Shown: one piece after another, positions 24,858 to 34,674 of the stretch
How positions within the stretch are numbered: position 1 is the stretch's first letter
How the letters are laid out: every line of letters starts with the position of its first letter
Assembly: GCA_027294455.1 (NCBI GenBank)
Contig: JAPULZ010000154.1
Location: forward strand, 1-41,229
From: Gemmatimonadota bacterium
GTDB lineage: Bacteria; Gemmatimonadota; Gemmatimonadetes; Gemmatimonadales; GWC2-71-9
Direction: 5' to 3'
DNA length: 41,229 bases
Notes under the pieces: model-generated
Databases searched by the model: none
What the model saw: the letters and a program-made list of their open reading frames with translations, nothing else
What the model was told of the DNA's origin: nothing
Program-made: the position numbers and the translations under genes

Positions 24858-25468
24858 CGCGCACCCGGGAGTTCCTGGTGCGTATCGCCCTCGGGGCCCT
24901 GGCGCGGACCTGGCGGATCGATGCGGCGGGTGTCGAGCATCTGGATCGCCTGCGCCGGTCGGGAACGCCGTTCGCCTTTGCGCTGTGGCATGCGCAGCTA
25001 TTGCCGTTGGTGTGGTACCACCGCACCGGGCCCACCTCCGTGCTCGTGAGCGGCCACGGCGACGGCGGCCTGCTGGCCGGTGCCGCCCGGGCGTGGGGAC
25101 TCGGTGTCATCAGTGGGTCGAGTACCCGGGGCGGCGTCGGGGCGTTGAGAAAGATGGTCCGGGCCCTCGGTGCCGGCCGCGAGATCGCCGTCACCCCCGA
25201 TGGGCCGAGAGGGCCGGCGGGCGTTGCCAAGGCCGGCGTCGTGGCCGCCGCGCAGCTCTCCGGCGCGCCCATTCTTCCCGTGGCCGCATGGGCTTCGTCC
25301 TACTGGCGCGCCCGTTCCTGGGACCGGTTTCTCATTCCGCGACCGTTTGCCCGCGTGCGGATCGTGTACGATGAGCCCCTGACGGTGCCACGCACCGAGG
25401 CCCGCCGCGAGGCCACCCGAGCCCTGCAGCGCCGGCTCGATGCGGTGGCGGCGCGCGCCCGATGCTGA
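24851..25468 (+). CDS. DUF374 lysophospholipid/lipid A acyltransferase-like protein
   Basis: A 205-residue member of the DUF374 branch of the acyltransferase superfamily. I see FALWHAQLLPLVWY, SGHGDGGLLA, the conserved VTPDGPRGPAG and GAPILPVAAWAS. Genes of this family commonly lie between lpxB and lpxK in diderms and are thought to add secondary acyl chains to lipid A or its precursors; the exact substrate is not known from sequence. It starts with a GTG inside the lpxB end (7-base overlap) and overlaps lpxK by 7 bases. No LpxL/LpxM-type acyltransferase is present in the window. Confidence 0.87.
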   Translation: MLTRTREFLVRIALGALARTWRIDAAGVEHLDRLRRSGTPFAFALWHAQLLPLVWYHRTGPTSVLVSGHGDGGLLAGAARAWGLGVISGSSTRGGVGALRKMVRALGAGREIAVTPDGPRGPAGVAKAGVVAAAQLSGAPILPVAAWASSYWRARSWDRFLIPRPFARVRIVYDEPLTVPRTEARREATRALQRRLDAVAARARC

Positions 25469-26487
25469 ATCCCATCTGGTTGTGGGGCGACCGGGGATTG
25501 GCGGCGCGCATGACGCGGTTCTCGCTGCTGCCGGCATCCGTCCTCTACCGGGTGACCATGGCCGTGCGGGCCCGGGCCTACCGCTGGCGCCTGCTGCCGC
25601 GGAACGGGGTGGACGTGCCGGTGGTGGCCGTCGGCAACCTCACCGTGGGCGGGTCGGGCAAGACGCCTATCGCCAACTGGATCGCCCGCTACTATGCCGA
25701 CCAGGGGTTGCAGGCCGCCATCGTGCTGCGGGGCTACGGCGGCGACGAGGCCAATGTGCATCGTCGCCTGGCCCAATCGGCCATCGTGATCGAGAATCCC
25801 GACCGCGTGGCCGGCGCCCGGGAGGCGAAGCGAAACGGCGCCGACGTCGTGGTGCTGGACGATGCGTTTCAGCGCCTGGACATCATGCGGGATCTCAACA
25901 TCGTCCTCGTGAGCACAGAGTCGAGTCGGGCCGTGCGCTGGACGTTGCCGGCGGGGCCGTGGCGGGAGGGGATCAGGGCGCTGCGCCGCGCCGATCTCGT
26001 GGTGGTCACCCGGAAGCGGGCCGACCGGGAGTCGGCCGAACGGTTCGCGCACCGGGTGGAGCGCATTTCCCGCCGGCCGGTGGTGCTCGCCCGGCTCGGG
26101 GTCACCGGGTTCACGGGGCTCTTGAGCGGGGAGGCCGTGCCCGTGGAGTCGCTGGACGGCGCCCGGGTGCTGGCCGCCGCCGGCGTGGCCGACCCCTACG
26201 CCTTCGCGGGCCAGTGCAGTGAGTTCGGGGCGCAGGTCCGCCTGCTGCCCTTCGACGACCACCACGAATTCGACGACGTCGACATGAACCGGATGGTGCA
26301 GGCGGGGCGAAGGGTTGATTACGTTGTAATCACCGAAAAGGACGCGGTGAAGCTACGGTCGATGTGGCCCGGGAACGCTCCGGAGCCGATTGTGGCCTCG
26401 CTGGACGTTGAGTGGGAGTACGGGCGCGACGACCTGGAAACGGCGCTGGATGCCGTCGTGTCCCGCGTCGATGATCTATTGACCTGA
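25462..26487 (+). CDS. lpxK: Tetraacyldisaccharide 4'-kinase
   Basis: Phosphorylates the lipid A disaccharide at the 4' position at the inner membrane. The 341 residues include an N-terminal hydrophobic stretch, a P-loop in [11 protein letters not shown] (58-68), [17 protein letters not shown] and ITEKDAVKL near the C-terminus, all typical of LpxK. It ends the lipid A gene run; a waaA (Kdo transferase) gene, often nearby, is absent. A 31-base gap separates it from gdhA. Confidence 0.95.
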   Translation: MLNPIWLWGDRGLAARMTRFSLLPASVLYRVTMAVRARAYRWRLLPRNGVDVPVVAVGNLTVGGSGKTPIANWIARYYADQGLQAAIVLRGYGGDEANVHRRLAQSAIVIENPDRVAGAREAKRNGADVVVLDDAFQRLDIMRDLNIVLVSTESSRAVRWTLPAGPWREGIRALRRADLVVVTRKRADRESAERFAHRVERISRRPVVLARLGVTGFTGLLSGEAVPVESLDGARVLAAAGVADPYAFAGQCSEFGAQVRLLPFDDHHEFDDVDMNRMVQAGRRVDYVVITEKDAVKLRSMWPGNAPEPIVASLDVEWEYGRDDLETALDAVVSRVDDLLT

Positions 26488-26518
26488 ACGAGAAGGGCGG
26501 CGCCGGTGGAGCGGGGTG

Positions 26519-27858
<1,340 letters not shown>

Positions 27859-27859
<1 letters not shown>

Positions 27860-28326
27860 TGACGTTTCACGTCGTCGCGGTGGGCCGGGTACGAAACCGC
27901 GACCTCGCCACCCTCTGCGACGACTACGCGGCGCGGACGCGTCACTACGCGAAGCTCGAGATTCACGAGATTCCCGATAAGAGCCGTCAGGCGAAGGACC
28001 CCGCCCGCGCCTTACGGGAAGAAGGCCGGGCGTTGCTGCGAGCGATCCCCGACGCGCGCCTCGTGGCCCTCTGCCGGGACGGGCGCCGCGTCGACAGCCG
28101 GGCGTTTGCCGGCCGGCTCGAGCGCTGGCAGCAGGATGGCCGCGACCTGGCCTTCGTGATCGGCGGCGCGTTCGGCCTCGATACCGCGGTGCGGCAGGCC
28201 TGCGAGGAGGCCATCAGTCTCTCGGACATGACCTATCCTCACGAGGTGGCCAGGCTCATGCTGCTCGAGCAGATTTACCGCGGCCACACCATCCTCCGGG
28301 GCGAGCCCTATCACAAGGGTGATTGA
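27859..28326 (+). CDS. rlmH: 23S rRNA (pseudouridine1915-N3)-methyltransferase RlmH
   Basis: SPOUT methyltransferase that modifies pseudouridine 1915 in 23S rRNA helix 69. The 155-residue protein has the family C-terminal block almost complete: FVIGGAFGL, SLSDMTYPHEVARLMLLEQ and RGEPYHKGD (usual ending GEPYHH or GEPYHK). The SAM-binding knot is formed by these segments. The ATG shares one base with the gdhA stop and the gene overlaps the AMMECR1 gene by eight bases. Confidence 0.94.
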
Positions 28327-28861
28327 GCCGCTCGCCGCCGCCGTCCGGGTCCGGCTGCTGCGGCATGCCCGCGAGACGCTCGCGGCCGTCACGCACGGGA
28401 CCGACCTGCCGGTGCCTCCCACGGGCGATGCGTTTCAGCAACCGTCCGTGGTGTTCGTGACCTTGAAGTGCGACGGGGAACTGCGAGGATGCGTCGGGAA
28501 CCCGCACGAGAAGCAGGCGTTGATCGAGGCCGTGGGGCTCATGACCCGGCAGGCGGCGCTGGAGGATCCGCGATTCGCGCCGATGGCGGCCGACGAGGTG
28601 CAGCGGACCACCATCGAGATCTCCCGGCTCTCTCCGCCGGTGGAGGCCACGCGTCACGACATCGTGCTCGGTACCCATGGGGTGTGGGTGAAGCGGCGCG
28701 GCCGCGAGGGACTCCTGCTCCCGCAGGTGGCGTTGCATCATGCTGTCGATGTCGAGGAGTTCTTGGGGTTAGCCTGTCAGAAGGCCGGGCTGCCCGAGCT
28801 GGCGTGGCAGGACGAGAGTGTCACGATCACCGTTTTCGAAGCCGAGGTGTTTGGCGAGTGA
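28319..28861 (+). CDS. AMMECR1-domain protein (AmmeMemoRadiSam system protein A-like)
   Basis: A 180-residue AMMECR1-fold protein. The diagnostic LRGCVGN block (usually LRGCIG) is present, preceded by VVFVTLKCDGE and followed by AALEDPRFAPM, TTIEISRLSPP and GREGLLLPQVA. The biochemical role of this family is not established. It is often fused with or next to a MEMO-domain protein and a radical-SAM enzyme, and neither is visible here, so this appears to be an orphan copy. The start is a GTG inside the rlmH end, and the stop overlaps the GTG of the methyltransferase gene. Confidence 0.88.
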   Translation: MIEPLAAAVRVRLLRHARETLAAVTHGTDLPVPPTGDAFQQPSVVFVTLKCDGELRGCVGNPHEKQALIEAVGLMTRQAALEDPRFAPMAADEVQRTTIEISRLSPPVEATRHDIVLGTHGVWVKRRGREGLLLPQVALHHAVDVEEFLGLACQKAGLPELAWQDESVTITVFEAEVFGE

Positions 28862-29580
28862 CCGAATGGTTCGAGCAGTGGTTCGGCGAGGAATACCTCC
28901 AGCTCTATCCTCATCGCGATGAGGAGGATGCCGTGCGCGCGGTCGGCTTGGTCGACCGCGTCGCCCGGCTGGACGGCGCCCGGGTGCTGGATCTCGCCTG
29001 CGGCTCCGGCCGTCACGCGATGCCCCTCGCCGAACGGGGCGCGTCCGTGTTCGGCATCGACTTGTCGATGCCGCTGCTGGTCCGCGCGAACAAGCTCGTC
29101 CCTCCCGTGAGGGGCGTGGTGCGCGGCGACATGCGCCTGCTGCCGTTGCGTGATGCCGCGTTCGATCTCGTGGTGAACCTCTTCACCAGCTTCGGGTACT
29201 TCGCCGACGACGCCCAGCATGTCGCCGTGCTCCGCGGCGTGGCGCGGGTGCTGGTACCCGGCGGCAAGCTGTTCCTGGACTATCTCAATGCGCAGGCCGT
29301 GCGCGAGGGCCTCGTGGTGCGGGAGGAACGGCAATTCGGCGAGCACCGCGTGGCCATCGAGCGCAAACTCGTGGACGACGACCGGTTCATCGTCAAAGAA
29401 ATGCATTTGGTCGACGACGGGCGAACGTTCATGGAGCGTGTGCGACTCTTTTCGGCCGACGACCTCGTCGGACTGATGCACGATGCCGGACTGCGCGTGA
29501 CGGAGCGTTTCGGCAGCTACGCCGGCGACGAGTTGACCGCCACCACGCCGCGCACCATCCTGGTGGCCGAGCGCCCATGA
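28858..29580 (+). CDS. Class I SAM-dependent methyltransferase, candidate bacillithiol N-methyltransferase
   Basis: A 240-residue Rossmann methyltransferase with motif I VLDLACGSGRH, an acidic strand end VFGIDLS, motif RGDMRLLPLRDAAFDLVVN and a post-core with LRGVARVLVPGG. The C-terminal half carries RLFSADDLVGLMHDAGLRV, as in small-molecule methyltransferases. The substrate is not given by the sequence. However, its stop overlaps the bshC start (ATGA). In Chlorobiaceae a SAM methyltransferase called NmbA makes N-methyl-bacillithiol, so this is a good candidate for the same step. It begins with a GTG overlapping the AMMECR1 stop. The functional call is inference from context. Confidence 0.85.
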   Translation: MTEWFEQWFGEEYLQLYPHRDEEDAVRAVGLVDRVARLDGARVLDLACGSGRHAMPLAERGASVFGIDLSMPLLVRANKLVPPVRGVVRGDMRLLPLRDAAFDLVVNLFTSFGYFADDAQHVAVLRGVARVLVPGGKLFLDYLNAQAVREGLVVREERQFGEHRVAIERKLVDDDRFIVKEMHLVDDGRTFMERVRLFSADDLVGLMHDAGLRVTERFGSYAGDELTATTPRTILVAERP

Positions 29581-31097
29581 TCCTGGAGATCCAGACCACC
29601 CCCATCGACTCCCGCGCCGTCTCGTGGAGGCCCGCGGCCGACCGAGGGGTGACCATCGTCTCGGGCTTGCGGCCGGCGTTTCGCGCTGACAGGCGCGGTG
29701 CGGAAAACCTCGAGCGGCTGTTCGGCGACAACGCCCTCTGTGTCACCAGCGGCCAGCAGCCCGGTCTCTTCACGGGCCCGCTGTTCACACTCTACAAGGC
29801 CCTCTCGGCGGTGACGCTCGCACGGGAATGCGAGGCGGCACTGGGGCGGCCGGTGGTGCCGGTATTCTGGGTGGCCGGAGACGATCACGACTTTGCCGAG
29901 GCGAATCATCTCGCGGTGCTGACGGGTGGGAACGAGGTCGAGCGCATCGCGCTGCCGCCACGGGATCCTGACGGACCGTCGACGCCGCTTTACCGGGAAC
30001 GATTGGGGGCTGCAGTCGCAAGCCTGATGGCGGCCCTGCGCGAGCATACGCCCGACACGAATTTCCGGGGAGCCACCTTGGACTGGCTGGCGCGACACTA
30101 TCGCCCGGACAGCGACATGGCCACGGCATTCGGTGACGCGCTCGCCGACCTCCTCGGGGAATCGGGCCTGGTGGTGTTCTTCCCGACCCACGCCGCCGCC
30201 AAGGCCCAGGCGGCGCCGTGGATCATCAAGGCTCTCGAGCACGCCGCGGATCTCGACACGGCGTTGCTGGCGCGGGCGGCGGAGCTGGAAAGCGACGGAC
30301 CCGTCCAGGTGTCGATCCAGCCGGGCAACACGCTCGTGATGCTCGACGGCGAGCAGGGGCGGGACCGTCTCGTCATCGACCCATCGGGGTTTCGGGCCAG
30401 GCGTTCGGGGGAGACGTTCACACTGGAGCAGTTGCGGGAGATTGCGTCGAGCACGCCGGAGCGGCTGTCGGCCAACGTGTTGCTCCGGCCCGTGGTGGAA
30501 GCCGCGTTGTTGCCGACGGTGGGGTACGTGGGTGGGCCGGGGGAATTGGCGTACTATCCGCAGACTGCACCGGTGTACGACATCCTCGGTGTAACACCGC
30601 AGGGCGTTGTTCCCCGATGGTCTGCGCGCATGATCGAGGCCCGTACGCGCAAGACGCTCGATCGGTACGAGCTGAGGCCCGAAGACCTGGGAACGCCGGA
30701 CGGTCAGCTGGAGAGCCGTCTGGTGGGAGATGCGTTGCCCGATCGCGCCGCGCAGGCGCTGCAACGGATGCGCGCCGTGTTGGCGGAGGAGTTCCCGCCG
30801 TTGGTCGAGGCTTCGAAGCAGATCGACGTGACGCTGGAGAAGCCCGTCGAGAAAGCGCGAAACCAAATGGACTCGACCATCGATCACGCCGAGAAGCGGA
30901 TCGTTGCCAGGTTGAAAGAGCATCACGCAATCCTATTGCGGCAGATCTCGGCGGCGCGGAACGCCACGTTCCCGGAGCACAAGCCGCAGGAGCGGGTGTT
31001 CAACATCGTGCAGTATCTCGCGAAGTACGGGCCGGAGTTGTTGCTGGATTTGGAGCGAGAGTGTGCTGAGTGGGCCAAGTCTCTCGTGTCCACTTGA
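29577..31097 (+). CDS. bshC: Bacillithiol biosynthesis cysteine-adding enzyme BshC
   Basis: Adds cysteine to glucosaminyl-malate in the last step of bacillithiol synthesis. The 506-residue protein shows the family blocks TSGQQPGLFTGPLFTLYKA, PVFWVAGDDHDFAEANH and YVGGPGELAYY, and a C-terminal coiled coil (about 400-450). It is somewhat shorter than B. subtilis BshC (about 540). bshA and bshB are not in the window. It ends the 22-kb co-directional block. A hairpin-forming repeat follows it 15 bases downstream, without a clear T-tract. Confidence 0.94.
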   Translation: MILEIQTTPIDSRAVSWRPAADRGVTIVSGLRPAFRADRRGAENLERLFGDNALCVTSGQQPGLFTGPLFTLYKALSAVTLARECEAALGRPVVPVFWVAGDDHDFAEANHLAVLTGGNEVERIALPPRDPDGPSTPLYRERLGAAVASLMAALREHTPDTNFRGATLDWLARHYRPDSDMATAFGDALADLLGESGLVVFFPTHAAAKAQAAPWIIKALEHAADLDTALLARAAELESDGPVQVSIQPGNTLVMLDGEQGRDRLVIDPSGFRARRSGETFTLEQLREIASSTPERLSANVLLRPVVEAALLPTVGYVGGPGELAYYPQTAPVYDILGVTPQGVVPRWSARMIEARTRKTLDRYELRPEDLGTPDGQLESRLVGDALPDRAAQALQRMRAVLAEEFPPLVEASKQIDVTLEKPVEKARNQMDSTIDHAEKRIVARLKEHHAILLRQISAARNATFPEHKPQERVFNIVQYLAKYGPELLLDLERECAEWAKSLVST

Positions 31098-31112
31098 AAT
31101 GCGTTGCGATGG

Positions 31113-31164
31113 TCGGGGGTTGGCGCAGCAAGCCGGCGACCCCCTCCGCGCGTCTCCGTGCCCT
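31113..31164. repeat. Short interspersed element, copy A
   Basis: A 52-base segment that shares TTGGCGCAGCAAGCCGGCG (31120-31138) exactly, and CTCCGCGCG and GCCCT further on, with a second copy near 37.5 kb. In this copy GGGGGT (31115-31120) and ACCCCC (31139-31144) can pair around the core. A separate hairpin, ACCGGCC/GGCCGGT, lies at 31223-31242. The rest of this 188-base gap between bshC and murJ shows no gene. Confidence 0.6.
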
Positions 31165-31285
31165 GCTAAGTGTGAGATGGTCGTAACATCCCGGCGGCTC
31201 ACTAACACGCGCTCCGGGGGTCACCGGCCTGCTGCGGCCGGTCGTGCAAGGTGCGCCTAATCGCGAGCCTGCGGAGCGCGACACC

Positions 31286-32812
31286 GTGAAAGCAGAACGC
31301 GGCCGTCCAGCCGCGAGAGTGGCGGCTGGAATATTCTTGGCTCGCGTACTGGGCCTCATCCGCGAACGGGTATTCGCGTTCTACTTTGGCGCGGGCCACG
31401 AGGCGGACGCCTACCGCGCGGCGCTGAAGATCCCCAACGTCATTCGCAACCTCCTGGGCGAAGGCACGCTGTCGGCGTCGTTCATTCCGGTGTACGCCGC
31501 GTTGTTGCAGCAAGGCGAACGCGAGGCGGCGCGTCAGCTGGCGAGCACGATCGCGTCGCTGGTGGTGGTAGTGGCGGTGGCGGGAGCGTTTTTGGGGTCG
31601 CTCCTCGCTCCCGTGATCACGGACTTCGTGGCGCCGGGCTTCGATCAACCGGCGCGGGATCTCACCGCGACGTTGGTCCGTATCATGTTCCCGATGACCG
31701 GCGTCATGATCCTCTCGGGGTGGTGCTTGGGCGTGCTGAACACGCACCGGCGTTTCTTTCTCTCGTATGCGGCGCCGGCGGTGTGGAACATCGCCCAGAT
31801 CGCGGCGCTCATCGGGTTCGGAAGCTGGCTGGCCGGGTGGACCGGTGAGCGGCTGGTGATCGCCCTGGCGTGGGGAGCGCTGGTGGGAAGCGTCTTGCAG
31901 GTGCTGGTGCAGCTGCCGGCGACGCTCAAGCTCGTGGGCGCGTTCCGCTGGTCGCTGAGCATCGGCACGGCGGAGTCCCGGCGGGTCATCCGTGCATGGG
32001 TGCCGGTGATGATCGGGGCGGGGGTGTGGCAGATCTCGAGCGTCATCGACACGCAGCTGGGTTCGCTGCTGGGCATGGGGGCCGTGGCGTCGTTGGGGTA
32101 CGCCCAGCTGATCGCGGTACTGCCCACGTCGCTCTTCGGCATCAGCATCGCGGCCGCGGCGTTGCCGGAGCTGAGCCGCGACGCGGCGGCCGCATCGCCG
32201 GAAGCGACGCGGGAGCGGCTGGCCGTCGGCGCGCGACGTGTGGCCTTCTTCGTGATCCCCTCGGCGTTTGCCCTGGCGGCGCTGGGCATCCACGCCGTGG
32301 GTGCACTGTACCAGACCGGCAGCTTCGACGTCACCCAATCGCAAGTGGTGGCCGGTGTGCTGGCGGCGTACGCCATCGGGCTCCCGGCCCAGAGCTCGGT
32401 GCGGTTGTTGACCTCGGGCCACTACGCCCTGGGCGACACGCGCACCCCGGTGCGCATCGCCATGGGCACGGTCATTCTGGCGGCGGGCCTGGCGTTCCTG
32501 TTGATGCGGCCATTCGGCGCCGCTGGCATCGCCCTGGGCAGCGCCATCGCCGCGTATCTCAATCTGTCGCTCAACTACATTTTCCTGGAGCGGCGCACCG
32601 GGGCGATTCTGCAAGCCCCCGAGCGCAAGGCGATCGCCCTCACGGTGGTCGCGTCCCTCGCCGCCGTCGCCGCCGGTGTGCTCGTCGAGCCCCTCGTTGC
32701 GACCGAGCATGTGATCCTGCGCGCCGCGGCCACACTCGGGGCGTTTGGGGTCGTCTACCTGGCGGGGGTGAGGTCGCTCAAGCATCCGGATGCGCTGCAG
32801 CTGCTGGGGTAG
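31286..32812 (+). CDS. murJ: Lipid II flippase MurJ
   Basis: Polytopic protein of the MviN/MurJ (MOP) family that moves the peptidoglycan precursor lipid II across the inner membrane. The 508 residues begin with the family pattern FLARVLGLIRERVFAFYFGAG, followed by DAYRAALKIPNVIRNLLGEG, SASFIPVY and many membrane helices (about 14). I chose the GTG at 31286, nine bases after GGAG, because it gives the normal N-terminus; another GTG 42 bases upstream is in frame. The gene is preceded by the interspersed element and is co-directional with uvrC. Confidence 0.94.
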   Translation: MKAERGRPAARVAAGIFLARVLGLIRERVFAFYFGAGHEADAYRAALKIPNVIRNLLGEGTLSASFIPVYAALLQQGEREAARQLASTIASLVVVVAVAGAFLGSLLAPVITDFVAPGFDQPARDLTATLVRIMFPMTGVMILSGWCLGVLNTHRRFFLSYAAPAVWNIAQIAALIGFGSWLAGWTGERLVIALAWGALVGSVLQVLVQLPATLKLVGAFRWSLSIGTAESRRVIRAWVPVMIGAGVWQISSVIDTQLGSLLGMGAVASLGYAQLIAVLPTSLFGISIAAAALPELSRDAAAASPEATRERLAVGARRVAFFVIPSAFALAALGIHAVGALYQTGSFDVTQSQVVAGVLAAYAIGLPAQSSVRLLTSGHYALGDTRTPVRIAMGTVILAAGLAFLLMRPFGAAGIALGSAIAAYLNLSLNYIFLERRTGAILQAPERKAIALTVVASLAAVAAGVLVEPLVATEHVILRAAATLGAFGVVYLAGVRSLKHPDALQLLG

Positions 32813-32847
32813 CGGCGAGGGCATGCCTCTCTCCTCCAATCGCAGTT

Positions 32848-32853
32848 TAGATT
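32848..32853 (+). promoter_or_regulatory. TAnnnT -10 box placed for a leaderless uvrC mRNA
   Basis: TAGATT lies exactly 12 to 7 bases before the uvrC ATG, the position expected if the first base of the ATG is the transcription start. There is no Shine-Dalgarno sequence in the 47 bases after murJ. No clear -35 box is visible. Confidence 0.35.
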
Positions 32854-32859
32854 CCTGCC

Positions 32860-34674
32860 ATGCCGGCCGCACCGCCCGAACACATCGCCCGCAGGATCGC
32901 CGCATTGCCCGATACTCCGGGCGTGTACCTGTGGAAGAACGCCCAGGGCAAGGTCATCTACGTCGGCAAGGCGAAGCGCCTGCGTGCCCGGGTGAAGGAT
33001 TACTTCGCCAACGACTACCCCAACAGCCCCAAGCACCGGCTGCTGCTGAAGCAGATCGCCGATCTGGACACGTTGGTCGCCCCGAGCGAGCCCCAGGCGT
33101 TGCTGCTGGAGAACAACCTCATCAAGGAATATCACCCCAAATTCAACATCCTCTTGCGGGACGACAAGAGTTATCCGCGCATCGCCGTCACCCTGGGCGA
33201 TCCGTTTCCCCGGGTCCTGGTGGTGCGGACACTCGACATTCCCGGGGCGAGGTTCTTCGGGCCCTACACGGACGTGCGACGGCTGCGGAGGACGCTCCGG
33301 CTCATCCGCCGCATCTTCACCGCGCGGTCCTGTCACTATCAGTTGCCGGAGGACCGTCCCGACCGTCCGTGTCTGGACTATCACATCCAACGGTGCATGG
33401 CGCCGTGCGTCGGGTTGCAGTCGCGAGAAGACTACCGCGAGATGATCGACGATGTGCTGGCGTTTCTCGAGGGCAAGACCGTCGAGGTGCGGTCGCGCTT
33501 GCGCCGGCGCATGGAGGAGGCTTCCGCGCGACTCGAGTACGAGCGCGCCGCCGAGTTGCGCAACTCCATCAAGTGGCTGGAGCAGCTCGAGCAACCGCAG
33601 ACCATGGAGGTGGTGGGCCACGGCGACGCCGATGCCATAGGCTTCGCGCGAGACGGTGACGATGCAGTCGGGGTCACCCTGCGGGTGCGCGACGGCAAGG
33701 TGGTGGCCATGGAGCACCGCTTTCTCGCCCGACTCGCCGAGGAGAGCGACGACACCGTGTTGAGCGCGTTCATCGTGCGGTACTACGTGCCCGCCGAGGC
33801 GCGAGGCCGACGGGCGGTGTTGCCGTTTCCCCCGCAGGACTACGACAAGATTCAGCAGCTCTTGCCGGAAACGAGCTGGGCCATCCCCCAGCGCGGATCC
33901 AATCACCGGCTCGTCGAGCTGGCCGACCAGAACGCGCGGCACTTGTTGGAGAGTCTCAAGATCGAGTCATTCGAAACCGACGAGCGGGCCGCCGATCCGG
34001 TGTATGCCCTTGGTCGCGATCTGGGGATGACCACCGTGCCCCGGAATCTCGTGTGCATCGACATCTCCACCAATCAGGGCAGGGACACGGTGGGGTCGCT
34101 GGTGTGGTTCGAGGGTGGGCGTCCCAAGAAGAGCGAGTACCGCCTATTCAAGATCAAGGCGCCCGGCGCGCAGCAAGACGACTTCGCGGCGGTGCACGAG
34201 GTGGTGTCCCGGTTCGTCGCGAGACGCGTGTCGGAAGAAAAGCCGCTGCCCGATTTGATGGTCATCGATGGGGGCAAGGGCCAGCTCGGCGCGGCGCGTG
34301 CGGCGCTGGAGGAACAGCAGCTCGAAACGCTGCCTCTGGCGAGCCTTGCCAAACGGGACGAAGAGATCTTTCTTGCGGGCCGCAAGGACAGCATTCGACT
34401 ACCGCGGCGGGCGCCGTCGCTCAAGTTGCTACAACGCGCACGGGACGAGGCGCACCGCTTTGCCGTCACGTACAACCGCAAGCGGCGTACGGCCCGCACC
34501 ATCACCTCCGAACTGTTGAACATCGAGGGCGTCGGTCCGTCACGGCGGCGGGCGCTCCTCACCCAGTTCGGCAGCCTGGCCGGCGTACGGCTCGCGTCCG
34601 CCGAAGAAATCGCCGCCCTGCCCGGGTTCTCCGTCCGGCTGGCGGAGCGTATCCTCAACCATCTCGAGGCATGA
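32860..34674 (+). CDS. uvrC: Excinuclease ABC subunit C
   Basis: Nuclease of nucleotide excision repair, making the 3' and 5' cuts. The 604 residues hold the GIY-YIG domain (about 17-95; PGVYLWKN, IYVGKAKRLRARV), the cysteine-rich segment (CLDYHIQRCMAPCVG), a UVR motif (about 200-235), an RNase H-like nuclease and tandem helix-hairpin-helix motifs at the C-terminus. The nuclease triad looks intact: D in CIDIS, D in VIDGGKGQL and H in RDEAHRFA. The block usually written FDISH reads IDIST here, so the His after the first Asp is replaced. Its TGA overlaps the thrC ATG. Confidence 0.95.
   Translation: MPAAPPEHIARRIAALPDTPGVYLWKNAQGKVIYVGKAKRLRARVKDYFANDYPNSPKHRLLLKQIADLDTLVAPSEPQALLLENNLIKEYHPKFNILLRDDKSYPRIAVTLGDPFPRVLVVRTLDIPGARFFGPYTDVRRLRRTLRLIRRIFTARSCHYQLPEDRPDRPCLDYHIQRCMAPCVGLQSREDYREMIDDVLAFLEGKTVEVRSRLRRRMEEASARLEYERAAELRNSIKWLEQLEQPQTMEVVGHGDADAIGFARDGDDAVGVTLRVRDGKVVAMEHRFLARLAEESDDTVLSAFIVRYYVPAEARGRRAVLPFPPQDYDKIQQLLPETSWAIPQRGSNHRLVELADQNARHLLESLKIESFETDERAADPVYALGRDLGMTTVPRNLVCIDISTNQGRDTVGSLVWFEGGRPKKSEYRLFKIKAPGAQQDDFAAVHEVVSRFVARRVSEEKPLPDLMVIDGGKGQLGAARAALEEQQLETLPLASLAKRDEEIFLAGRKDSIRLPRRAPSLKLLQRARDEAHRFAVTYNRKRRTARTITSELLNIEGVGPSRRRALLTQFGSLAGVRLASAEEIAALPGFSVRLAERILNHLEA

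Noticed and set aside
31098..31285. A possible tRNA or small structured RNA after bshC
   Set aside because: No T-loop GTTCRA box or cloverleaf; only the shared element and simple hairpins are seen.
31202..32905. A 567-codon minus-strand frame over murJ
   Set aside because: Arg/His/Gln-rich shadow of a clear 14-helix flippase; no family features.
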